From the NCBI GenBank assembly GCA_904066235.2, contig CAJFCV020000005.1, forward strand, positions 11,341,501 through 11,405,500: a stretch of 64,000 nt of DNA. Direction: 5' to 3'. Of the stretch, positions 31,901 through 44,000 are shown one piece after another (position 1 is the first letter of the stretch; each line of letters begins with the position of its first letter). The notes beneath the pieces were generated by a model, which was not told the DNA's origin, ran no database searches, and was given only the letters and a program-made list of their open reading frames with translations. The position numbers and the translations under genes were made by a program. Source of the stretch: Bursaphelenchus xylophilus. Taxonomy: Eukaryota > Nematoda > Chromadorea > Rhabditida > Aphelenchoididae.

Positions 31901-34899
31901 GCAGAATTTCGTATTTTGCGTTCTACATGGCGAAAGAGAGCTGGAAGTAAAGCCATAATGTGCAGAATTATTACCAAGAAGCTTATCTGTGAGAAAAAAT
32001 ATTTTTTATGGCAGGATGATTTGGTATACCTGAATAATCTTTCACCGTATTAGCGGTCAACGATGACGTCAGAACATACTCGAAATAATTTGGAATTTTG
32101 TTTCGGATAACGAAAGGCGACTTTTTTTGCTGTCAGAGCGGTCTAACAAAAAATCCCAACTTTTTTTTCAAGAACATCGAAGGGAAAATCGATTTTTTAT
32201 AAATAGTTTTATGTTACAGTAATCCGTTATACTGTAAGCTACAAAAAAAGACTAACGGAAAAGTTTCTTATAATAACCTGTAGAAGCATATCTATAAATT
32301 TTATCACATTTGAAGCACTTTTATTTTTTCCCTTTTCAGCCGCTAAGATTACATTAAACCGGGTTTACTCGAAAACAGAGGTGTCATAATGATTTAAAAT
32401 TGCTTTTTGTTCTTCGGAAATTCCTTATTTTTACATTAAAATTGATTTGCGGCATTTTTTTGACATTTGCACCCAGCCGGGATCGAACCCGGGACGCTGG
32501 AATGGTAGTCCCGCCCACTAACCACTACACCACGAAATTTGTCGCACCACTTTTTGCACTTTTTTTGATTGGGTCTAGAGCAGAATTTTACGCTGATTAA
32601 CATATCAAAAAATCAGCTGGGGGTTTTTAGAAACAAAGATTTTACGACCGTTTTTTAGCGGTCGATACGGTATTACGGTATGTTACAGTAGGAAACCGGG
32701 AAAAATAATCACTCCATCGTGTTCGCAAGGGTCAAAAACTACAGTAGCCGTCAAATCACTGCACTGTAAGGCAAGATACCACAGCTAGAGGCGATTACTT
32801 CTAAAACAGTTAATTGTAAAAAAATATACCTTAACGAAGGATTTGGGAAAAAATATTGTTAGCTTTTGCTTAGCCCCTTCCAACAGTCATTTTAATGCAA
32901 AAAACTAAAAATCGATTTTTTCCTATGTCCACGGCTAACTGGCGGCTGATTCACTGACTCAGAAATCGTCTTTTAACGAACTAAAAATGTTCCGTATGCT
33001 GTAAAAAACATTTATTCTAAATTTATGCCAAGTTTCATCTGAATATGACTCAAAAATTTTAAAAAAATTTCAAAATTTCGAAAAATAATTTTGAATTTCT
33101 TTCAGAAAACCTATCTCTATGGCGGATATTACTCTCGGGAAATCAACGGCGAACAGTTTTTGGTGCTAAACACAAATCTTTACTATGTTTATGACAAAAG
33201 AAATTTTTCGGATCCAGCCGATCCGGCGGGACAATTCGAGTTTACGAAGAAAGCATTGGCTCAAGCGCAGAGTAACAATCAGACTGCACATATCATCGCT
33301 CATATCCCTCCGGGATGTAAGTTTTCGAGAGATTTTTTTGGCAATTTTTTTTGGAAATTTTATTTTTGTTGTTACAGTATACGACAGAGTGCCGAATATC
33401 AAATGGTTCACTGATGAATATAATAAACAGTTTTTGGACATTATTCGCGCCTACAAGGACACGATTAAACTTCTTATTTTTGGCCATCATCACGGCGATA
33501 CCTTCCATGTTATCAGGGTGGGGATTTGATTTTATTTTTTCGCACTGTGCAAATTTTTGTCTTTTTGCACTGTGCGAAAATGGATGTTAATTTTTTTCGC
33601 ACTGTGCAAATTTTTGGATTTTCTGCACCGTGCGGAGGTGGGTTGTCTTCACACTGTGCGGTTTTTTTTTATTTTTCGCACTGTGCGAATCTTTTCGAAT
33701 TCTTTGCACTGTGCAAAATTTTTTGGATTTTCTGCACCGTGCGGAGGTTCTTTGTATTTTTCGCACTGTGCGAATCTTTTTGAATTCTTTGCGCTGTGCC
33801 AAATTTTTCGGATTTTCTGCACCGTGCGGAGGTTGTTTGTCTCTTCGCACTGTGCGGATTTTTTGGATGTTAATTTTTCCGCACTGTGCAAAAACATTTT
33901 TTTCGTGCAGTGCAAATTTTTTGCCTTTTCGCACTGTGCGAAATTTTTTGGATTTTCTGCACCGTGCGGAGGTTCTTTGTCTCTTCGCACTGTGCGGATT
34001 TTTTGTATTTTTCGCACTGTGCGAATCTTTTCGAATTCTTTGCACTGTGCCAAGTCTTTGTATTCTTTGCACTGTGTGGAGGTACTTTGTCTGTTCGCAC
34101 TGTGCGGATTTTTTGGATGCTAATTTTTACGCACTGTGCAAAATTTTTGTCTTTTCGCACTGTGCGATTTTTTTGTCAATTCTTTGCACGGCGCGGAAAT
34201 TTTGAGGTATTTCTAGAGTAAGAAACAACATTCCAGGATTCAAATGACTCTCCAATAAATGTGGCGTACATTTCTCCGGCAGTTACCCCCTGGTACAGCG
34301 GTTTGGGGCTCGGGGCGAATAATCCCAGCTTCCGGGTATTCGATTACAACCTGGAATCTAAGGAGGTTACCAATGTTTAGTAAGTCGATTTTTTGAATAA
34401 TCTTTGATGAAATTTTAATATTTAAATTTTATTTTTTTCGAATATTGAAATTTTAATTTCCCATTTTCAGCACTTACAATGTAAATTTAACGGCCTTAAA
34501 CGACAACCCATCGACTCCCTGGACCTTGGAATACTCCTTCAAAGACGCGTATGGGATCCCCGACTTTAGCCCCCAATCCTTCCACAATTTGGTCGAGGGA
34601 TTTTCGAAAAATGAAACTTTATTCGGAACCTACATGCTTTACAACACAGTCAGCACGGATGGAAGTCTTCCAAATTCGACTATCAAGTAATTTTTTACTC
34701 AAAATTTTTTGACTGCCTCAGGACAAAATTTTTTGAAAAATTCCGAATTTTAATTTTTAAAAAATTTTTTAGACAAGCCCAAATCTGCTCGCTGAACCAT
34801 GCCGATTACGACAAATACAGCGTGTGCATCAGCGGTGCGCTTTCGAAAATTTGCTCAATCTTTTCAATCTTCTTCATGATGATGCTAATAATGTTGTAG
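28995..34899 (+). CDS. Acid sphingomyelinase-like phosphodiesterase (SMPDL3 type), 441 aa
   Basis: Exons 28995-29304, 30222-30400, 33106-33316, 33378-33517, 34237-34379, 34471-34686, 34773-34899; phases agree. Signal peptide MDLRLVLHISCLLISTNS. The metallophosphoesterase motifs are all present in order: DFHYD (26-30), GDN (91-93), GNHD (130-133), AHIP (His228), GHHH (269-272). These bind two metals, usually zinc. The C-terminal stretch after the helical lobe is hydrophobic (IFSIFFMMMLIML) and fits a GPI-attachment or membrane anchor, as in SMPDL3B. Length fits the family (about 450). An acceptor TTTTAG eight bases before the ATG suggests trans-splicing. Introns 1, 2 and 4 are packed with repeats; intron 2 is 2.7 kb. 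Likely secreted or surface phosphodiesterase acting on nucleotides or lipids; substrate not shown. Confidence 0.9.
29374..29814. mobile_element. hAT-like MITE, 441 bp, 8-bp target duplication, GGCTCC-rich
   Basis: Inverted ends CAGAGATTGCC, flanked by direct repeats TTTATGAG (29366-29373 and 29815-29822). An 8-bp duplication plus CAGAG ends is typical of hAT elements. Subterminal arms are built of GGCTCCGGCTCC / GGAGCCGGAGCC units. In intron 1 of the phosphodiesterase, inserted between GCACNGTGC motifs. Confidence 0.85.
29840..30215. repeat. GCACNGTGC array, intron 1 of the phosphodiesterase
   Basis: More than ten copies of the 9-bp odd palindrome (mostly GCACAGTGC and GCACTGTGC, some GCACGGTGC) with T-rich or A-rich spacers of about 10-40 bp, ending just before the exon 2 acceptor. 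Two more motifs precede the hAT-like MITE at 29329-29365. Confidence 0.85.
30457..30985. repeat. GCACNGTGC array with three ~140-bp tandem units
   Basis: Units carry GCGAGCGACAGC, GCCTATTGCACGGTGCAAAA, AAGAAATTGCACAGTGCAAA, TTTTCGCACGGTGCGTGTCG and GAAATGATTTCTTTTTCATT, repeated three to four times. In intron 2 of the phosphodiesterase. Confidence 0.85.
31571..31641 (+). other. tRNA-like module in left arm of the TTAA foldback element
   Basis: TGGTGTAGTGG (A box) at 31577 and GGTTCGATCCC (B box) at 31619. The acceptor and T-stem do not pair properly, so not a working tRNA gene. Confidence 0.6.
32467..32538 (-). other. tRNA-like module in right arm of the TTAA foldback element
   Basis: Inverted copy of the left-arm module, with the same A and B boxes and one visible difference in the anticodon-arm region. 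Confidence 0.6.
33538..34200. repeat. GCACNGTGC array, intron 4 of the phosphodiesterase
   Basis: About twenty copies of GCACTGTGC or GCACCGTGC every 25-35 bp. Higher-order units contain TTTTCTGCACCGTGCGGAGG and TTTTTCGCACTGTGCGAATC. It fills the intron between exons 4 and 5; all ORFs across it are artefacts. Confidence 0.88.
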
Positions 34900-34949
34900 A
34901 TTCTCAGGTAAACCGGTAAAGTGGCCAAAATAACGTTTTATTACTCAAC

Positions 34950-34955
34950 AATAAA
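34950..34955 (+). terminator. Polyadenylation signal AATAAA for the phosphodiesterase
   Basis: AATAAA 51 bp past the stop codon. Confidence 0.6.
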
Positions 34956-35038
34956 TTGATTTCCGTATTATATTTATAAGAAAACTAGCAATAATAAGAA
35001 GCGAGGCGATAAATATGGTGATAACTTGTCAGAGGAGG

Positions 35039-38000
35039 TTATTCCGCGGGCTGTGGGGGCTGTTCGCGATGATGGACGAGGATTCGGGGGGCTCGGCGGG
35101 GTTCGGGCATCTCCACATCCACTAAAATCATGGATAAAATTGAAAAAAAAGCAAAAAATTTTTTTTTTTTCAAAAATAATTTTAAGTATCACATGTACAA
35201 TATAACCCTTCGATTCCCTTCAAATTTTGCCCAAATACTCTAAATATTTCACAAAGTAATCTCAAAAAATTTTAGCTCACGTTTTACACCAGCATAGGAA
35301 ATTTTAATCAAAATTTTTTCCGAGAGAGCACGGAAAACGAGGGCTTCATGGAAATTGGACAGGTTTTTTTGAGATTTCTTGAAAATGAGTCTGTTACAGA
35401 CAAGGAGTGTTCCATTTTTTAATAAAAAACGATATTATTCCGAGGGAAATTCAGGAAGATACAGCCGTAAAACGTTGTTTTTATCTGCCGACTCTTCTCA
35501 TTTTGGCTTCATGGAAATTGAACAGAGTGAAAGTCGACAGAAATAAATTGGACAGGTTTTTTCACTGCAATCGTATGAAATGTGACTATTCAATTATTTT
35601 TTGCAGTGAAAAAATCTGTCCAATTGATTTCTGCCGAGTTTCCCTCTGTCCAATTTCCATGAAGCCAAAATGAGGAGAGTAGGCAGATAAAAACAACGTT
35701 TTACAGCTGTATCTTCCTGAATTTCCCTCGGAATAAAACCGTTTTTATTAAAAAATAGAACACTCCTCGACTGCACGCCACGAAAAACGTAAGGCAAAAT
35801 TGGAAATAGAGATTTCGAGCTGCGCCCAATATTTTTAATTTTTTTGAACGAATGAATATTTTGCTAGATAGTATTGTAACTTTGAGATTTGGAATAATTT
35901 AGGGATGAATAGTATGTCAAAAATTACGTTGTTGTCAGTTTCAAGTTTTGAATATAACTGATGAGTCCATGGAGCCCGACCCATCGCGCTGTGACGCAAA
36001 AACTGATTCTCCACCTATTGATGTGGGTCCAGAAAATGTAAGATTTCTCTTTGGTCCTGAGTTTTAGGGATGAACCGCCATGTGGTGTTGTGTGAGACAT
36101 TCTAGCGGACGTTGTAACGAAGAAATCAGGAAATTTGACAGTTGAAAAAGGGCACTTGTCAATCGATTATTGCATCATTTTGCAGGATCAGATGGAGACA
36201 CGCAAGAACGGACTGGAGAAAGCGCGAGAAAAGCTGGACCAGAAGAAGCAAATGAGGATAAAATTAGCGGAGAGCAGGAGGAAGATCGTATTGAATGTAA
36301 TGGATGAGTCCATGGAGCCCGGCCCGTCGCCCTATGACCCAAACATTGATTTACCATCCATGGAGGTGTCTTCAGAAAATGTAAGATTTCTCTTTTGTCC
36401 TGAGTTTTAGGGATTAATCGCCATGTGGTGTTGTGTGAGACATCCTAGCGGACGTTATGAAGAAGAAATCTGGAAATTTGACAATAGCAAAAGGGCACTT
36501 GTCAATCGATTATTGCATCATTTTGCAGGAACTGATAGAGAAACGCGAAGATAAGGCGTGAGCAAAGCTGGATCAGAGGAAGCAGACGACGTTCAGAAGA
36601 TTTCAAGGTAAGTTTGTGACGTTGTCTTTTTGATTTTTTTGTTTTTCTAGGCCGTTGAGCTAATAATTTTCTCTGGTTATACCTAAAATAATATAATTGA
36701 TATTTCAGCCGGTCCATGTTGAAGTAGAATGTGAAAGCCAGCATAATGTACCAAAGGGTGTGGAGATTGATTTCCGAGTTCAGATTGCATCCGACAAATG
36801 CGATGGATTGTCAAAAATTTATGTAATTTTGATTATTCTTATTGGTTTGATGTTTAGGTGGAATTAAAGAAGATTTGATGAATTTCAATTTAGTAGTGGT
36901 CTGTTGTAGCAAGATCAAAGCCCTATTAGTCTTGTAAACCCCGGAAGAGCTCGAATTCGGTCAGATTCATCGATTTTGATCCATTTGTGCCTAGTACAAT
37001 ATAATTTCTTTTCTCTTCTTCGATCAATCTGAGAAGTTCGGGGTGCACCTCCTAGAATCCTTTCGATGCTTTCTCGCCGGTTTCACACGTAAATTGTTGT
37101 TTATTAGAATTTTGGAAAGATTTTTATTATTTATTTGTAACGGTTTCAGCGTATGAAATGTCGAAAACATTTTCCCGCGAATTTCTCTATTTCCACTTTT
37201 TTCGTGGCGTGCGACTGTAACAGGCTCATTTTTCAAGAAATCTCAAAAAAAACCGTCTAATTTCCATGAAGCCCTCATTTTTCGTGCTTTCTCGGAAAAA
37301 AATTTTGATTAAAATTTCCGATGCGGGTGTAAACGCGAGCTAAAATTTTTTGGGATTAATTTGTGAAATATTTAGAGTATTTGGGCAAAATTTGAAGACA
37401 TTCGAAGGATTGTATAAAGAATCATTTTTCAAGGAATCCCAAAAAACAGTCCAATTTCCGCGAAGCCCTCATTTTCCGTGCTCTCTCGGAAAAAATTTTG
37501 ATTAATAATTCCGCTGCGGGTGTAAACCGCAAGCTAAAGTTTTTGGGGTTAATGTGTGGGAAATTCCGTGTGTTTGAAAAGACCCTCACTTTTCAAGCAC
37601 CAACTCTAAAAAAATCCAAAATTTTCCCCAAAATTCCTCAAATTAACCCAAACCGAACTCTCCTTGCACTACAAAATCCTTACCCAATCCCTCTCCCTGC
37701 ACTGCATCCGGATCATCGACTTCCACCAGCATCGTCTCATCATCGTCGTTTTCGATGAACGTCGCTTGCCTGAGGGCGTCCGTTCGGACCTGCATTTGGT
37801 TGTGCTTCTGGATTTCGCCGACCTTCCGCATTCTAAAGTATTGCTGTCGGATTCTCTGCCATTCCGGGAAGTTGGGGAGCTCGTGATAATCGATGTGTTC
37901 CATTTTGGGTTGGACCTGGTTCGTCAGGGGTTCCTCCATCTCCATTGAGGAGTCTTGCAATGAACTTCGCTCATGATGATACTGCATGGCCCTCTGTCTG

Positions 38001-41000
38001 GCCTTTTCGTATGCTTCGCGGGGTTGCAGGATGCCCTCTTTCACCTCTCTTCTCGATTTTCGGTCAATTTGTTGTACGGCCAGCTCTTCGGGGCTCTTTG
38101 CCTTGCAATCCGGATGATGTTTGGGGAACTGGTCGCCCATGATTCGTCCGTCCTGCAGCGTGATCTTCGCTCGGATTCTGATGTTCGTCTTTCGAATCAG
38201 CGTGTCGCAGAACGAGCAACGGAAGTAGAGTTTTCGTCCATCTTTTGACTTGTTGGTCAAGCGATACTGTCGTTTTAGGCCATCCTTGTCGTCCAGAACC
38301 AGCACGGAGGGCTGAAGTTTGGCCGAGAGCTCAAGTCGGACCTGGAAAGCAAAAATTTTTGCAAAAAAAATAAAAAGAATATATCTAAAACAATATAATT
38401 TCTCCAAAGCGTCGCCAAAAGTAAAAGATTTGATATTAGCTTTTTCATAAAGTGCGTGGAAATTTTTTCGCTTTTGCACAGTGCATTTTGCAATTTTCCC
38501 CACGCATGTCGCCAACGCACAGTGCATTTTTGTTTTTCTCTTTTCGCACCGTGCAAACCTCAAAAAATCCGTTTGCACTGTGCAGATTTTTGAGCAAAGC
38601 AGCGGCGACGCAGTTGGAAAAAGCTTGTGTCGCGGCGATATTTCGCCGCACAGTGCAAGGACCAAAAAAAGGTGAGATGCAGAATTCCATCGATTGCAAT
38701 CCTAAATAGGGTAACGCCATTTTGTAAAGCGACCCAGCGGTGAAAATTTCAAATTTTGTTTCGGAAAAAACTTGGTTTAGGGATTTTCATTTATCTGTAA
38801 AGGCAACATTTTCACCTAGTACTAAACAGTACTACAGGGTCTTACAAAAAACGTGAAGGAAAGTGGAAGGCTATAACTTCGGGCGGAAGCGCAGAGACTT
38901 CGTATTTGAAATATGTATTTTTAAAAGACATAAGTTTTTGTCCACGAAATAACAAGCTCTTAAAGTGCAAACTGAGGTCGCTACGACCTTCTGAAGTAGA
39001 GGCATCTCTACCCCGAAAACCAGGTTTTTTCGGTTGAAAATGATTGAGAAATTTCGGACGTTTTCGGTTGAAAATCACCAGGAAATGTCGGATCTTGTGA
39101 GGGGTTTCGATATGGGTGATGTTGAAAAAGAGGAGGAAAGTGCCAACACTTGAAATTTTTTCGACGTTTTCTTAAAGACTGTATCAACAAACCCCCAAAA
39201 AATCCGACATTTCCTGGTGATTTTCAACCGAAAAAGTCCGAAATTTCTCGATCATTTCAACCGAAAAAACCTGGTTTTCGGGGTAGAGATGCCTCCACTT
39301 CAGAAGGTCGTAGCAACCTCAGTTTGGACTTTAAGAGCTTGTTATTTCGTGGACAAAAACTTATGTCTTTTGAAAATACATATTTCACATACGCAGTCTC
39401 TGCGCCGCTTCCGCCCGAAGTTATAGCCTTCCACTTTCCTTCACGTTTTTTGTAAGACCCTGTATAAAGAGAAAAACTAAACATGATTTTCGAACTCAGA
39501 AGCCTCGAATACCCCTAAACCAAGTTTTTTCCGAAAAAATTCAAAAAATTTTCATCACGGGTTCGCTTTACCACAGTTTGGGTCGTAATCGATGGAATTC
39601 TGCATCTCACCTTTTTTGTTTCTTGCACTGTGTGACGAAATACCGCCGCGACACAAGCTTTCTCCAACTGCGACGTCGCTGGTTTGCTCAAAAATCTGCA
39701 CAGTGCAAACGGATTTTTTTGAGGTTTGCACGGTGCGCAAAGAGAAAAACAAACACGCACTGTGCGTTGGCGACAAGCGTGGGAAAAAATACAAAATGCA
39801 CTGTGCAAAAGCGAAAAAATTTCCAGTCACTTTATGAAAATAGCGGCCCGCACTGTGCACAAAAATTCGCGAGTTCTTGCACCGTGCACTCACTTTTTTT
39901 TTTTGGTTTTGCACCGTGCATTTGAAATATCGCGGCGACACAAGCTTTTTCCAATTGCGTCGCCGCTGCTTTGCTCAAAAATCTGCACAGTGCAACCGGA
40001 TTTTTTGAGGTTTGCACGGTGCGCAAAGAGGAAAACAAAATGCACTGTGCGTTGGGGACAAGCGTGGGAAAAAATACAAAATGCACTGTGCGAAAGCGAA
40101 AAAATCTCTACGCACTTTATCGGTCTGTCGGGAAAATAACGGCGGATCGTCGCAGCAAAATTTTTCGCTTCGTCGGAAAAATGTGCCGTCGCGCATGAAA
40201 TCTCCAGCTTCGGCAGCCGTCGCAAAGCGATGATGTGCGATTCCGAGGCGCGACGATCCGCCGTTATTTTCCCGACAGACTGATATAAAAATACTAATCC
40301 CAAATCCCTCTCCGTCATCCCAAGACCTATCGTACCTGCTGTTCGGGGGGTGGTACCTCCAATTCGTCGCCTCTATTCCTCCTTCTTCTCCGCTGTCGGT
40401 CCGGTAAATACTCCTCCTCGTACTGGTTATTATAGTAAATTTCCATTTCATTCATAATCGGATGCGCTCTTGGGTAGGAATCATATCTCGTTGGGCTGTG
40501 ATAGGTCTTATTCCGTTTGAAAACGACTCCATAAACATCAAAGAGGGTGGTGTTTTCGACTCCGTGTTTTGCGGCAATCTCCATCAAGTCCGCGTACAAT
40601 TTGTTGATCATTCCCTTGAAAATCCGATAAACCATCGGTGAGTGGCACAGAATTTGGACTTCGCGGAGTTTGGAGAGCTGAAACGGACGATTTACAACTT
40701 GATTTATCGCTTAAAACACGATTTCTGAGTCAGTGAAGCAGCCGCCAGTTAGGCCGTGACATAGAAAAATTCGATCTCGGGTTTTTTGCTTCAATGTAAC
40801 CGTACCCGTCCTAAAAAGCTTGTGGCAAAACATTTTTGACCATTTCGGCCGTTAACACAGTTATTTTTACAATTTATTAGTTATACAGTAATCCTCCATA
40901 AATCTGTAACGAACTCACAGAAATTCATGGAATTGTGAGTGCTTATGTTTTCGCACTCGTAAACTTCAAAAAAAGTGGTTTTGGCCCATTCGGATTACTG

Positions 41001-44000
41001 TAACATACCAAACTGTTGGTTCGACCGCATAAAATCGGCCATAAAAAGTTTGTTTCTGAAAACCCGCAGCTGAATTTTACATATGTTAATCAGCATAAAA
41101 TTCTGATATATAAACGTTAAAAAAAAGTGCAAAAAGAGGTGCGGCATTTTTCATGGTGTAGTGGTTTTTGGTCAGAACTAGTAATCTGACGTCCCGGGTT
41201 CGAATCCGCCTGGATGCAAATACCACAAATTAGACGCAAATCACCTTTAATGTAGTCTTGAGGTCTGTATGAGGGAGACTGAGTAATTTTAGACCTATAT
41301 CATATCTCTATTTAAGGTAAAAATGGATTTTATATAATTTTTAGATGATGAATACGTGAAAAATAAAACGTCTTCAAATCGTTTGAAATTGACAACACAG
41401 AGTCTAGGAATAATTATAAGAAACTTTTCTGTTAGCTTTTTTTGATAGGTTGCTGTATCGTGGATTACTGTAACATAAAACTTTTTTTTCTTAACTGTTG
41501 TTTTCTTCTAAATTCTTCTATGAAATTTTGATTTTTTTTTGGTTAGCTTCTTTGAACGGTTGAATTCATAGATGAAACATATTTAAAATAAAATTCCATC
41601 TCTTTTCCAGTGTGTATTCGTATCATCGTCGATTGGTGAAATTGCCAGATCTTTCTCAGGTCTTTCGAATCCTACGGCCATGAAAAAATTTTAGTGTGCC
41701 AACCAACTCGTTCTCAACCATTCCTATATCATAAAAGTGATAGTCCGATGCCTCTGCGCTCTGTGGTATATGAAAAATTAAATTGGGGTTTTTGTTACAG
41801 TAATCCATGACACAGTAACCTATCAAAAAAAGCCAACAGAAAAGTTTCTTATAATTATCCCTAGAATATGTGTTATCAATTTCAAACGATTTGAAGACGT
41901 TTTATTTTTCACGTATTCATCTTCTAAAAATTATATAAAATCCATTTTTACCTTAAATAGAGATATGATATAGGTCTAAAATTACTCAGTCTCCCTCATA
42001 CAGACCTCAAGACTACATTAAAGGTGATTTGCGTCTAATTTTTGGTATTTGCATCCAGGCGGATTCGAACCCGGGACGTCAGATTACTAGTTCTGACCAA
42101 AAACCACTACACCATGAAAAATGCCGCACCACTTTTTGCACTTTTTTTTAACGTTTATATATCAGAATTTTATGCTGATTAACATATGTAAAATTCAGCT
42201 GCGGGTTTTCAGAAACAAACTTTTCATGGCCGATTTTATGCGGTCGAACCAGCAGTTTGGTATGTTACAGTAATCCGAATGAGTCAAAACCACTTGTTTT
42301 GAAATCTACGAGTGCGAAAACATAAGCACTCACGATTCCATGAATTTCTGTGAGTTCGTTACAGATTTATGGAGGATTACTGTATAACTAATAAATTGTA
42401 AAAATAACTGTGTTAACGGCCGAAATGAGCAAAAATGTTTTGCCACAAGCTTTTTAGGACGGGTACGGTTACATTGAAGCAAAAAACCCGAGATCGAATT
42501 TTTCTATGTCAAGGGCTGCTACACTCACTCAGAAATCGTGTTTTAAATTTGTCTAAAAATTCAACCAAAAATTTCAACGAAATTTACCTGTCCCTTCTGG
42601 TCGGTCAAATACATCCAATTGGAGATCACTTTGAGGAGGAATTCGGCGCTGACTAGAGGCGAAAAGCAGGGGAAAAAGGATGGGAATGCCTGAAAATTCA
42701 TTTATACACCATAAAACACAAAAATTTTTCAAAAAATCTCAAAATCTTACAATAGTTTGAGCGCCTCTGGCGACAGCTTCGTTCAGACATCGTTTTATAG
42801 CCAGCTGTGCAATTTCCACATCAACGATTCGAGTTGTAGTAGGCAAATGTGGTAAAGCCGTGTGAATTATGCCTAAAACAATATAACTTTGGTGGAATTT
42901 TGACATAAAAACTGATAAATATTGAGTATAAACGCCATATCCAGAAATAATAAGACCTAAAATCCAAAAAAATCAAAAAACTAAAATACTTACACTTATA
43001 ATTGCCCGCATTGTAGCTCCGCGTCACTCTGCAGCTCCCATTTTGCATTCCAACGTAATTTTTGCAGTCTCGAATCAGTCTTGGGCCAGCAAGAGCATGA
43101 ATTTCGTCAAAGAACATGTATCCATCGGTGATGTCGGGCGTGCAAATATTTATAGCCACATCGGCATTGGAGGTGGTGAAGGTCCGTTCGTAAATGTTGA
43201 GTTTGGAATAGAAAAGAGACTCCAGCATGGTGCTCATGCTCTCCTGATGAGTTCGTCTGACCTGGATCTCAGAGTCGGCCCGAGGTTCGGCTGCTTCTTC
43301 AATGACCTGAAATCGCCATAAACTTTATGTTATCCATGGGAATTGATCGAAGGAGAGTAAGCGAAATCTTCCTCAAAACCTTGCCACATTCATCAGGAAG
43401 CCATCTTAACTAAGAAGAGAAGGCTATCCAAAAAAATTACCTCATATTCGTATCCTTCTTGATCTTTCTCAACAATGATTCCGTCCTTGATTTGCACCGG
43501 TTGCCCATGCTCATCCACATACTGCATATCGTCCATGGAGACGGTGACAACCTCCTCTTGCACATGAGCGGCTCCTTTATCAAACTCACCTCCCACATCT
43601 TGATTTTGCCGGTTCTCGTGGTCTTTTTGGCTCTCAACATGATCATGGTGAACATCTGGCGGCTGTTCCTGTTCTTGACTCTCCGCAGGCTCAACCCGTA
43701 TCTGCGGAATCTTCGCTGGAGCTGCTTGACTTTGAACCGCCTTCCTTCGAGGGGATTTTGGGACTTCAGGCGCTTGATCAACACTTTGCTCATGATCAAC
43801 AACTTTTTGTGCTTCTGTTTCGGATAATCTTGATCGTTTGTTTGATGTCCGAGGCTTCTTCGCTGGCGATTTGAATGGAGAGTTTTCTTTTGACTTCGAG
43901 TCGGGCTGAGGCACCTAAAAATTGAAATGCCACGTATAAATAAAGCAACTTACAGTCTCATTCGCTGAGTCTTGACGTGGTCGTTTTTGTCGACTACTCG

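Larger units (their letters stand above)
31147..32972. mobile_element. TTAA-flanked foldback element, 1826 bp, arms about 0.9 kb
   Basis: Ends AAGACGATTTCTGAGTCAGT and inverse, with TTAA at both borders (31143-31146, 32973-32976). The arms are almost identical, e.g. TTTATAGATATGCTTCTACA and inverse. TTAA borders fit piggyBac-like or PALTTAA-type elements. No transposase. Each arm has a tRNA-like module. In intron 2 of the phosphodiesterase. Related copy at 40715-42542. Confidence 0.85.
40715..42542. mobile_element. TTAA-flanked foldback element, 1828 bp
   Basis: Ends AACACGATTTCTGAGTCAGT and inverse, TTAA at both borders (40711-40714, 42543-42546). Arms of about 0.75 kb are near identical (e.g. 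AAGCTTGTGGCAAAACATTT and inverse). Same family as 31147-32972 by ends, size and internal CAGCTGA...ATATGTTAATCAGC. Each arm holds a tRNA-like module. In an intron of the macro-domain gene. Confidence 0.85.

Noticed and set aside
33538..34200. Regularly spaced short palindromes resembling a CRISPR array
   Set aside because: Eukaryotic intron context, 9-bp core, variable spacers made of simple T-rich sequence, no cas genes.
33557..34205. ORFs of 134-191 aa on both strands over the GCACNGTGC array
   Set aside because: Repeat artefact within intron 4 of the phosphodiesterase; composition (FFALCK, TVRK repeats) mirrors the DNA motif.
28995..34899. True acid sphingomyelinase with a saposin domain
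   Set aside because: No saposin-type cysteine pattern between the signal peptide and the first metal motif; length and layout fit SMPDL3 instead.
38445..40139. Several ORFs of 75-158 aa on both strands
   Set aside because: They lie over the GCACNGTGC elements and a family H palindrome inside an intron; sequence reflects repeats.
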